From NCBI GenBank assembly GCA_900553305.1, contig USDI01000176.1, forward strand, positions 1 to 5,056: a DNA stretch of 5,056 bases, read 5' to 3'. The position numbers and the translations under genes are program-made. Numbering within the stretch: position 1 is the stretch's first letter; every line of letters starts with the position of its first letter. Under the pieces are notes generated by a model, which saw nothing but the letters and a program-made list of their open reading frames with translations, was not told the DNA's origin and did not search any database. This DNA comes from an uncultured Lachnospiraceae bacterium (GTDB lineage Bacteria; Bacillota; Clostridia; Lachnospirales; Lachnospiraceae). This document shows, one piece after another, positions 1 to 5,056 of this stretch.

Positions 1-119
1 ACGGATACATCAGAGAGTACGATGTAGAGCGTATGATGAGAGATGCTAAGATTACTGAGATCTACGAAGGAACTTCCGAAGTTCAGAGAATGGTTATCTC
101 TGCAAACCTGCTTAAGTAA
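1..119 (+). CDS. bcd: Butyryl-CoA dehydrogenase, C-terminal end only (short-chain acyl-CoA dehydrogenase)
   Basis: This is the 3' end of a gene that begins before the window. The frame starting at base 3 gives 38 residues and a TAA stop at 117-119. The tail contains VERMMRDAKIT followed by IYEGTSEVQR, the C-terminal signature of acyl-CoA dehydrogenases. The Glu of YEGT (codon 66-68) is the position that acts as catalytic base in the short- and medium-chain family members. The enzyme reduces crotonyl-CoA to butyryl-CoA with FAD in the cytoplasm. The etfB and etfA genes directly downstream on the same strand favour butyryl-CoA dehydrogenase over another acyl-CoA dehydrogenase. The family is about 380 residues, so roughly nine tenths of the gene lies outside. 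The family call is firm; substrate specificity is inferred from context. Confidence 0.9.
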   Translation, partial: GYIREYDVERMMRDAKITEIYEGTSEVQRMVISANLLK

Positions 120-156
120 TCATATAAAATAAATCGATAATAAGGAGAGAAATACA

Positions 157-939
157 ATGAAAATTGTTGTTTGTGTTAAACAGGTACCTGATACAAAAGG
201 TGGCGTTAAATTCAACCCCGATGGTACTCTTGACAGAGCTGCAATGCTTACCATCATGAACCCTGATGATAAGGCTGGTCTGGAAGCAGCTCTTAGATTG
301 AAAGATCAGTATGGCGCAGAAGTTACCGTTTTAACAATGGGACTTCCCAAGGCAGAAGAAGTTCTTCGTGAAGCTATGGCTATGGGCGCTGACAAGGGAA
401 TCCTTGTAACAGACAGAGTATTAGGTGGAGCAGATACATGGGCTACTTCCCAGACTCTTGCAGGAGCAATCCGTAATCTTGATTATGATCTTATCATCAC
501 TGGCCGTCAGGCTATCGATGGTGATACTGCACAGGTTGGACCTCAGATTTCCGAGCATCTTGGAATTCCTGTAATTTCTTACGCTCAGAAGATCGAAGTA
601 GAAGGCGACAGCGTAATCGTTGAGCGTCAGTTCGATGACAGATATCACGTATTAAAGGCTAAAATGCCTTGCTTAATTACAGCTCTTGCTGAATTAAACG
701 AGCCCAGATATATGACTCCGGGCGGAATCTTCGATGCATACAAGGCTGACATCACCGTATGGGGAAGAGCAGATCTTAAGGATGTAGAAGATTCTAACCT
801 TGGTCTTAAGGGTTCACCGACACAGATCGCTAAGGCATCCGATAAGGTAAGAAAGGGTGCAGGAGAAAAAGTTAACTTAGATCCCGCTGCATCTGTTGAT
901 TACATTGTTGAGAAGTTAAAAGCAAAACACGTAATCTAA
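157..939 (+). CDS. etfB: Electron transfer flavoprotein, beta subunit (bifurcating type)
   Basis: This is a complete 260-residue EtfB, normal length for the family. With EtfA it forms the flavoprotein that passes electrons from NADH to butyryl-CoA dehydrogenase, and in bifurcating forms also to ferredoxin. Visible landmarks are VKQVPDT (residues 7-13), MNPDD (34-38), GGADT (90-94) and GRQAIDGDTAQVGP (116-129). The last segment is the nucleotide-binding loop. Classical ETFs bind AMP there and, as I recall, have GKQAIDDD-type sequence; the GDTAQVGP form belongs to ETFs with a second FAD. NEPRYMTPGGIFDAYK (181-196) corresponds to the partner-recognition loop region. The ATG at 157 has AGGAG at 143-147, nine bases upstream. 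It lies 37 nt after bcd and 49 nt before etfA, so one operon is likely. Bifurcation itself is inferred from sequence type and neighbours. Confidence 0.95.
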   Translation: MKIVVCVKQVPDTKGGVKFNPDGTLDRAAMLTIMNPDDKAGLEAALRLKDQYGAEVTVLTMGLPKAEEVLREAMAMGADKGILVTDRVLGGADTWATSQTLAGAIRNLDYDLIITGRQAIDGDTAQVGPQISEHLGIPVISYAQKIEVEGDSVIVERQFDDRYHVLKAKMPCLITALAELNEPRYMTPGGIFDAYKADITVWGRADLKDVEDSNLGLKGSPTQIAKASDKVRKGAGEKVNLDPAASVDYIVEKLKAKHVI

Positions 940-988
940 TCTTTCGATAGTAGATCTTAAGCATATTGAAATATAATGGAGGAAGAAC

Positions 989-2035
989 ATGAATATTCAA
1001 GATTATAAGGGCGTATTTGTCTTTGCTCAGCAGGTAGACAATACACTTAGCGGAATCGCATTGGAATTAGTTGGCAAGGGAAAAGAACTTGCAAAAGATT
1101 TAGGAACAGAAGTTACCGCTGTATTAGTTGGTTCTGATGTTGCAGCTTTAGCTGACGAACTCGCTGAATATGGCGCAGACAAGGTAATCGTTGTAGACGA
1201 TCCTGAATTAAAAGAATACAGAACAGAGCCTTATGCACATGCATTAGCATCCGTAATTAATGAATTCAAGCCTGAAATCTTCTTAGTAGGTGCAACAGCA
1301 ATCGGCCGTGACTTAGGCCCCAGAGTATCTGCAAGAATTCATACCGGTCTGACCGCAGACTGTACACAGCTTGAAATCGGTGATTTCCCGATCAACCCGA
1401 TCCCTGGTAAGGAACAGCGTCATAACCAGTTACTGATGACCCGTCCTGCATTCGGTGGTAACACAATCGCTACCATCGCATGTCCGGATTTCCGTCCTCA
1501 GATGGCTACCGTTCGTCCCGGTGTTATGCAGAAGGCACCCAGAGAAGCTGGTAAGAAGGCAGAAGTAATCAATTACAATCCTGGATTTACTCCGGATAAC
1601 AAGTATGTAGAAATCTTAAAGGTTGTTAAGGCTGTATCTGATGTTGCTGATATTATGGACGCTAAGATCCTTGTATCCGGTGGACGTGGTGTTGGAAGCG
1701 CAGAAAACTTTAAGCTTCTTGATGACCTTGCAGAGGTTCTTGGTGCAACCGTAAGCTGCTCCCGTGCCGTTGTAGATGCAGGCTGGAAGCCGAAGGATCT
1801 TCAGGTTGGACAGACCGGTAAGACCGTTCGCCCGAACGTTTACTTCGCAATCGGTATTTCCGGAGCAATTCAGCACGTAGCCGGTATGGAAGAGTCTGAT
1901 ATGATTATTGCAATCAACAAGGATGAAACCGCTCCGATCTTCGATGTAGCTGATTACGGAATCGTAGGAGATCTGAACAAGATCGTTCCTGCTTTAACTG
2001 AAAAACTGAAAGCAGAATTAGCAGCAGCTAAATAA
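989..2035 (+). CDS. etfA: Electron transfer flavoprotein, alpha subunit
   Basis: This is a complete 348-residue EtfA, partner of the adjacent EtfB. The N-terminal half (about 1-200) is the ETF alpha/beta domain, with GRDLGPRVSARIHTGLTADCT at 106-126. The C-terminal half is the FAD domain, with SGGRGVGSAENF (230-241), CSRAVVDAGW (257-266), QTGKTVRPNVYFAIGISGAI (275-294), QHVAGM (295-300), IAINKDE (307-313) and DYGIVGD (322-328). Residues 284-310 fit the classic ETF-alpha signature with only conservative changes at its start. No N-terminal ferredoxin-like cysteine cluster is present, unlike the fused EtfA of some acetogens. The ATG at 989 has GGAGG at 978-982, six bases upstream. It is the last gene of the operon; a strong terminator follows 33-65 nt after the stop. 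Its role is cytoplasmic electron transfer to Bcd during butyrate formation. Confidence 0.96.
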   Translation: MNIQDYKGVFVFAQQVDNTLSGIALELVGKGKELAKDLGTEVTAVLVGSDVAALADELAEYGADKVIVVDDPELKEYRTEPYAHALASVINEFKPEIFLVGATAIGRDLGPRVSARIHTGLTADCTQLEIGDFPINPIPGKEQRHNQLLMTRPAFGGNTIATIACPDFRPQMATVRPGVMQKAPREAGKKAEVINYNPGFTPDNKYVEILKVVKAVSDVADIMDAKILVSGGRGVGSAENFKLLDDLAEVLGATVSCSRAVVDAGWKPKDLQVGQTGKTVRPNVYFAIGISGAIQHVAGMEESDMIIAINKDETAPIFDVADYGIVGDLNKIVPALTEKLKAELAAAK

Positions 2036-2067
2036 GTTTTCCTGGTAGAAATTCTATAGAGTAGTAT

Positions 2068-2100
2068 AAATCCCCGGAACGAAAGTTCCGGGGATTTTTT
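2068..2100 (+). terminator. Rho-independent terminator of the bcd-etfBA operon, possibly bidirectional
   Basis: AAATCCCCGGAAC (2068-2080) pairs perfectly with GTTCCGGGGATTT (2085-2097) around a GAAA tetraloop (2081-2084). The 10-bp core (2071-2080 with 2085-2094) is GC-rich and is followed by six T (2095-2100), a textbook + strand terminator 33 nt after the etfA stop. Read on the - strand the same hairpin lies 28 nt past the uxuB stop but is followed only by TTTATACT. It may therefore stop uxuAB transcription less efficiently. No separate - strand terminator is visible in the gap. Confidence 0.93.
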
Positions 2101-2125
2101 GACAATACTGAAAATAAAATGTCAT

Positions 2126-3748
2126 TTAGTTTACATAATTTTTTAAAGTGTTTTCCACAGCACCAGGACCTGCGAGCATTTCACGGAAACTGGAAATGAC
2201 GGGATCGGAAAGTCCGCAGGTGTACAGATCCACGCCCCAGATTTCCTTTTTGTGAAGAATCGGGGACAGGATGTTATCCGTATCTTCGGTGGATGGAACG
2301 ACTCCTAACGTAAACCGGGTGAGGTAGGGCGTCAGGTCATCGAGCAGCGGATCAGAGCTTCTTTCAAATGCAGCCCCGGTATCATCGATGCCCATCAGGT
2401 AACGCAGCCATCCGGCAAAAACAAGCGGAATCATCTTAAGATCTGCAAGGTCTAAGGTATCGGATGCCTGGTACGCCTTGATGGTTTCCCCGAAACGGAT
2501 CGGAAGCTTTTGGGAAGTATCGGTTGCGATTCTCTGAGGAGTATCCGGCATAAAAGGATTCGGGATTCGAACGGTCAGAACCTCGGTAAGGAAGTCCTCG
2601 GGACGGAGGATTCCCGGATTCACGACTACGGGCATGCCCTCTTTCCAGCCGATCGTTTCCACGAGCTTCTTTAATAACGGATTCTTCATTTCCTCCGAAA
2701 TCAGTGTGTAGCCAAGCAGGCAGCCGAAGATGGCGAGAGCGGTATGAAGCGGATTCAGACAGGTACATACCTTCATCTTTTCCACTTTATTCACGGTTTC
2801 CCTGTTGGTATAGATAATGCCGGCTTCATCGAGGGGAAGCTTTCCGTTCGGGAACAGATCTTCGATGATGAGGTACTGGCATTCCTCCGCATTTACAAAC
2901 GGAGCAACATAGGTGTTTTTCTGCGTAACCACCGGGGATAAGCCATCGATCTCGTCCTTTAAAAGGAGCTGTTCCACCTTCGGATCCGGGCGGGGAGTGA
3001 TCTTGTCGATCATCGTCCAGGGGAAGGAAACCAGAGAAGGGTTCTCGATATAACGCAGGAAGCCATCGTGGACTAAGTGATTCTTTGTCCATTGCTCTGC
3101 AAAGGAGTGGATAGCGGCATATAATTTATCGCCGTTGTGGGAGCAGTTATCCATGCTGACCATGGCAATCGGAAGCTTATCATGGAGATAGCGGTGATAA
3201 AGGAGGGAAGCAACCTTGCCAATATAGCTTTCACACCGGGCCGGTCCATTTGCAAAATCGGCAGATACGGCAGGCAGAAGTTCGCCTTTTCCGTTTACAA
3301 GGCTGTAGCCCTTTTCGGTAATGGTAAAGCTTGTCATCTGCAGGGAAGGACTTTCAAACACTTCCTTTAAGCGTGCAAATTCCGTCTCTCTGTGACTGTC
3401 TAAAATCAGGGATTCTGCAATGCTTCCGACTACGGTCTTTTCGATGCTGCCATCGGCTTTGAGCGTAACCAGAATACTTAGGTCATCGTGCGGACGGTTC
3501 ATCTTTTCAATGATTTCATAATCAAAGCCTTCTGCTACCAGAAGTCCGGTATCCATGATTCCTTTATTTAACAGCTCCTGCATCACATTGGCCTGAAAGG
3601 CACGGAAGATATTGCCGGCACCGAAGTGGATCCAGTGCGGAGCTTTTTTCGTTTTTGCAATCATTTCCTCACGGTCAAATTGTGGCAGGGCATAGCCTTT
3701 CTGTTCAAAGGCAGTGCGGTCTGCAAGTCCCTTTTTACTTAATTCCAT
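2126..3748 (-). CDS. uxuB: Fructuronate reductase (D-mannonate oxidoreductase), long mannitol-dehydrogenase family
   Basis: This 540-residue protein belongs to the polyol-specific long-chain dehydrogenase (mannitol dehydrogenase) family. It would reduce D-fructuronate to D-mannonate with NADH in the cytoplasm. HFGAGNIFRAF (41-51) is the N-terminal nucleotide-binding GxGxxxR motif. TEKGY (144-148) and MVSMDNCSHNGDK (196-208) are further family blocks. VSFPWTMIDKITP (240-252) fits the family signature with Ile for Val and Lys for Arg. KVCTCLNPLH (326-335) holds the catalytic Lys/Asn/His region. Enterobacterial UxuB is about 486 residues; this longer form is, from memory, usual in Clostridia and Thermotoga. 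The family also includes mannitol and altronate dehydrogenases, so fructuronate specificity rests mainly on the overlap with uxuA. Bacillus subtilis uses an unrelated short-chain enzyme for this step. Start ATG at 3748 is supported by AAAGGAG nine bases upstream inside uxuA. Confidence 0.9.
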   Translation of the reverse strand: MELSKKGLADRTAFEQKGYALPQFDREEMIAKTKKAPHWIHFGAGNIFRAFQANVMQELLNKGIMDTGLLVAEGFDYEIIEKMNRPHDDLSILVTLKADGSIEKTVVGSIAESLILDSHRETEFARLKEVFESPSLQMTSFTITEKGYSLVNGKGELLPAVSADFANGPARCESYIGKVASLLYHRYLHDKLPIAMVSMDNCSHNGDKLYAAIHSFAEQWTKNHLVHDGFLRYIENPSLVSFPWTMIDKITPRPDPKVEQLLLKDEIDGLSPVVTQKNTYVAPFVNAEECQYLIIEDLFPNGKLPLDEAGIIYTNRETVNKVEKMKVCTCLNPLHTALAIFGCLLGYTLISEEMKNPLLKKLVETIGWKEGMPVVVNPGILRPEDFLTEVLTVRIPNPFMPDTPQRIATDTSQKLPIRFGETIKAYQASDTLDLADLKMIPLVFAGWLRYLMGIDDTGAAFERSSDPLLDDLTPYLTRFTLGVVPSTEDTDNILSPILHKKEIWGVDLYTCGLSDPVISSFREMLAGPGAVENTLKNYVN

Positions 3749-4817
3749 GGCGTGCTTCTCCTTTCACAATGGCTTCCCAGAGACCATTCAGGTAGGTGGC
3801 TCCGAGTGCGCGGTCATACAGGCCGTATCCGGGCATGGCAACTTCACCCCAGATCATTCTGCCATGATCGGGACGGATCGGTCCTGTGAAATCAATATCA
3901 TATAAGGCTTTCATAATCTCGTACATATCAAAGCTTCCATCTGCGGAAAGATGGGCGGATTCTTCAAAGTCACCCGGGAAGTTGTGCTGCAGGTTGCGGA
4001 CATGTGCAAAGTGGATTCTTCCTTTGAGGGCACGGATCATTCCGGGCAGATCATTATCGGGATTGGTTCCGTAGGAGCCGGAGCAGAAGGTGACGCCGTT
4101 ATGCGGATTGTCTACCATGTTCATCATGCGCTGCAGATTCGGCAGGTTGATGATGATGCGCGGAAGTCCGAACACACTCCAGGCAGGATCGTCCGGGTGG
4201 ATGGCCATGTTGATGTCATATTTGTCACATACCGGCATAATTGCTTCGAGGAAATATTTTAAGTTCGCAAAAAGCTTCTCATCATCGACATCCTTATAAA
4301 GCTCGAACAGTTCTTTGATCCGGGCCATACGTTCCGGTTCCCAGCCGGGAAGGACGAAGCCGTTAGAATCACCGGAAATGGAATCGAACATTTTCATCGG
4401 ATCGATGCTGTCGATGGTTTTCTGGCTATAGGCAAGCACGGTGGAACCGTCCGGACGGACACGGGCAAGTTCCGTTCTTGTCCAGTCAAATACCGGCATG
4501 AAATTATAGCAGACCAGGTGAATGTCCTCTTCACCAAGATGCTCCAGAGTCTTAATATAGTTGTCAATATACTGGTCCCGGTCGGGGGAACCGATTTTGA
4601 TGGAGTCGTGGATGTTTACGCTTTCGATACCGGAAATATGTAATCCGGAAGCCTTCACTTCCTCCTTTAAAGCATGAATCTCTTCACGCTTCCAAAGATC
4701 GCCGGGAGCGGTTTCATAAAGGGTGGTAATGACTCCGGTGACGCCCGGAATCTGGCGGATCTGCTGTAATGTAACGGAATCGGATTTGCTGCCGTACCAG
4801 CGTAATGTCATTTCCAT
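3735..4817 (-). CDS. uxuA: Mannonate dehydratase
   Basis: This is a complete 360-residue UxuA (EC 4.2.1.8). It removes water from D-mannonate to give 2-keto-3-deoxy-D-gluconate, in the cytoplasm. It is a TIM-barrel metalloenzyme. Diagnostic segments are LRWYG (5-9), VCYNFMPVFDWTRT (102-115), AIHPDDP (205-211), GLPRI (217-221), TFCSGSYG (243-250), DNDLPGMI (254-261), HFAHVRN (269-275) and RPDHGR (315-320). By comparison with known mannonate dehydratase structures, H207, C245, H272 and D317 are the expected Mn2+ ligands, and all are present. The length matches Gram-positive UxuA (about 355-360). The 394-residue E. coli enzyme has extra sequence where this protein has residues roughly 130-165. 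It is the first visible gene of the - strand unit, and its last 14 nt overlap the start of uxuB. No frameshift or missing key residue is seen. Confidence 0.97.
   Translation of the reverse strand: MEMTLRWYGSKSDSVTLQQIRQIPGVTGVITTLYETAPGDLWKREEIHALKEEVKASGLHISGIESVNIHDSIKIGSPDRDQYIDNYIKTLEHLGEEDIHLVCYNFMPVFDWTRTELARVRPDGSTVLAYSQKTIDSIDPMKMFDSISGDSNGFVLPGWEPERMARIKELFELYKDVDDEKLFANLKYFLEAIMPVCDKYDINMAIHPDDPAWSVFGLPRIIINLPNLQRMMNMVDNPHNGVTFCSGSYGTNPDNDLPGMIRALKGRIHFAHVRNLQHNFPGDFEESAHLSADGSFDMYEIMKALYDIDFTGPIRPDHGRMIWGEVAMPGYGLYDRALGATYLNGLWEAIVKGEARHGIK
3758..3764 (-). promoter_or_regulatory. uxuB ribosome binding site inside uxuA
   Basis: On the - strand AAAGGAG lies nine bases before the uxuB ATG and within the last codons of uxuA. 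It fixes the uxuB start at 3748 and places initiation 14 nt before uxuA ends. This arrangement is typical of translational coupling, which would help keep the two enzymes in balance. Confidence 0.85.
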
Positions 4818-4824
4818 AAAAATA

Positions 4825-4829
4825 CCTCC
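4825..4829 (-). promoter_or_regulatory. uxuA ribosome binding site
   Basis: GGAGG on the - strand sits seven bases before the ATG at 4817. A second in-frame ATG (residue 3) would have a 13-base gap, so the first ATG is preferred. The MEMTLRWYG start also lines up with MEQTWRWYG, the start of E. coli UxuA as I recall it. Confidence 0.88.
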
Positions 4830-4849
4830 AAATTGCGGATTTTCTGATA

Positions 4850-4903
4850 TTACTGTAACTTTGAATAGTTTTATGGTAACACAGACGGTTCCTGTTACAT
4901 ATA
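4850..4903 (-). repeat. GTTAC-type repeat cluster, candidate operator for uxuAB
   Basis: On the - strand GTTACAGTAA (4859-4850) and GTTACCATAA (4880-4871) are 8/10 identical direct copies 21 bp apart, close to two helical turns. A third, weaker copy in the opposite orientation, GTTACATATA, lies at 4894-4903 on the + strand. The second and third copies form an inverted repeat GTAACA(11 nt)TGTTAC at 4876-4898. The cluster sits 33-86 nt before the uxuA ATG. Repeated, mirrored half-sites of this kind suit a dimeric regulator of hexuronate use. It does not match, as I recall them, the E. coli UxuR/ExuR operator or the CcpA cre consensus. The repeats are seen; the regulatory role is inferred. Confidence 0.4.
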
Positions 4904-4941
4904 GCCGGAATTGATAAAAAGATTACAAAAATTGCATTGAC

Positions 4942-4979
4942 GCATAACATTCCGTATGCTATATTCACTACAAAGCATA
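4942..4979. repeat. GCATA / TATGC inverted repeats
   Basis: GCATA (4942-4946) and TATGC (4955-4959) form an inverted repeat with an 8-nt centre. TATGCT (4955-4960) also mirrors AGCATA (4974-4979) across 13 nt, so three half-sites occur within 38 bp. They overlap the candidate -10 region. This could be a second protein-binding site, but arms of 5-6 bp in AT-rich DNA are weak evidence. Confidence 0.2.
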
Positions 4980-4987
4980 TATTTCAA
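4958..4987 (-). promoter_or_regulatory. Candidate uxuAB promoter (weak)
   Basis: On the - strand TTGAAA (4987-4982) matches five of six -35 bases. It is followed after 18 nt by TATAGC (4963-4958), which matches four of six -10 bases. This would leave a leader of roughly 130 nt containing the GTTAC repeats. An alternative -10, TGTAAT (4927-4922, five of six), has only a poor -35 at 17 nt. In AT-rich DNA such matches are common by chance, so the exact start is uncertain. Confidence 0.25.
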
Positions 4988-5030
4988 ATGATCGAATCTA
5001 AATCTATGGTTTTATATCTATTCTGACTAT

Positions 5031-5046
5031 GAAAACAGAAGTTTTC
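5031..5046. repeat. Small inverted repeat GAAAAC-AGAA-GTTTTC
   Basis: A perfect 6-bp inverted repeat with a 4-nt centre lies 214 nt upstream of the uxuA start. The arms resemble those of LacI-family or cre-like operators, but those sites lack the extra AGAA centre and have a central CG. No T-run follows on the - strand, so it is not a clear terminator of an upstream gene. Confidence 0.2.
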
Positions 5047-5056
5047 TGAAATCCAT

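Larger units (their letters stand above)
4818..5056. other. Non-coding upstream region of uxuAB
   Basis: This 239-bp AT-rich stretch has no convincing gene on either strand. It holds the uxuA ribosome binding site, GTTAC-type repeats (4850-4903), GCATA-type repeats (4942-4979), weak promoter-like hexamers and a small inverted repeat near the right edge (5031-5046). On the - strand, short open frames enter from the right and stop near 4984, 5006 or 5027. One could be the tail of an upstream gene, but nothing recognisable is encoded. uxuA is therefore probably, though not certainly, the first gene of its transcript. Confidence 0.6.

Noticed and set aside
2100..2124. TGACA/TGTCA inverted repeat as a separate - strand terminator for uxuB
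   Set aside because: The stem is only 5 bp with a 15-nt loop. The T-run needed directly after the stem on the - strand is absent (A-run instead).
2099..2130. Perfect TTGACA on the + strand after the terminator, possible promoter
   Set aside because: No good -10 is found at 16-18 nt, and no gene lies downstream on the + strand. The hexamer overlaps the terminator T-run.
2436..2768. 110-codon - strand open frame inside uxuB
   Set aside because: It lies entirely within the well-supported uxuB in another frame and has a low-complexity Arg/Ser/Gly-rich composition typical of a shadow frame.
3951..4262. 103-codon + strand open frame opposite uxuA
   Set aside because: It is antisense to conserved uxuA codons, has no recognisable motif, and a neighbouring frame is open over the same bases, as expected for shadows.
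4714..4968. 84-codon - strand open frame with a hydrophobic N-terminus crossing the uxuA leader and start
   Set aside because: It overlaps uxuA out of frame by about 100 nt, starts with GTG without a ribosome binding site, and its hydrophobic look is expected from translated AT-rich DNA.
5029..5049. ATG at the right edge on the + strand as a gene start
   Set aside because: The frame stops after five further codons (MKTEVF then TGA) and has no ribosome binding site.

Overview
The window reads as chromosomal DNA of a butyrate-forming anaerobic Clostridia-type bacterium, most likely a Lachnospiraceae relative. This rests on three things seen in the sequence: strong AGGAG/GGAGG ribosome binding sites, moderate G+C, and a bcd-etfB-etfA cluster of the kind these bacteria use to make butyryl-CoA. 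The genus is inference; no rRNA or other marker gene is present.

Left part, + strand (1-2100). The last 38 codons of a butyryl-CoA dehydrogenase gene (bcd) are followed by complete etfB and etfA. The genes have gaps of 37 and 49 nt, each holding a ribosome binding site, and no terminator or promoter is visible between them. The group ends at a strong hairpin-plus-T-run terminator. Together the products would form the Bcd-EtfAB complex, which oxidises NADH, reduces crotonyl-CoA to butyryl-CoA and, in its bifurcating form, reduces ferredoxin. EtfB carries the GRQAIDGDTAQVGP segment typical of bifurcating-type ETFs.

Right part, - strand (2126-4817). uxuA (mannonate dehydratase) and uxuB (fructuronate reductase, long mannitol-dehydrogenase family) form a tight two-gene unit. 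Transcription runs uxuA then uxuB, with a 14-nt overlap. UxuB reduces D-fructuronate to D-mannonate, and UxuA dehydrates that to 2-keto-3-deoxy-D-gluconate, so the pair covers two consecutive steps of glucuronate breakdown. The unit converges on etfA, and the shared 90-bp gap contains the terminator.

Far right (4818-5056). These 239 bp upstream of uxuA contain no convincing gene. They are AT-rich and hold a weak candidate promoter, a cluster of GTTAC-type repeats suggestive of a regulator site, and two further short inverted repeats.

Overall this looks like ordinary central and carbohydrate metabolism. I found no evidence of a new system, mobile element, CRISPR array or RNA gene. The most useful leads are the GTTAC repeat cluster ahead of uxuA and the active-site spacing in UxuB.
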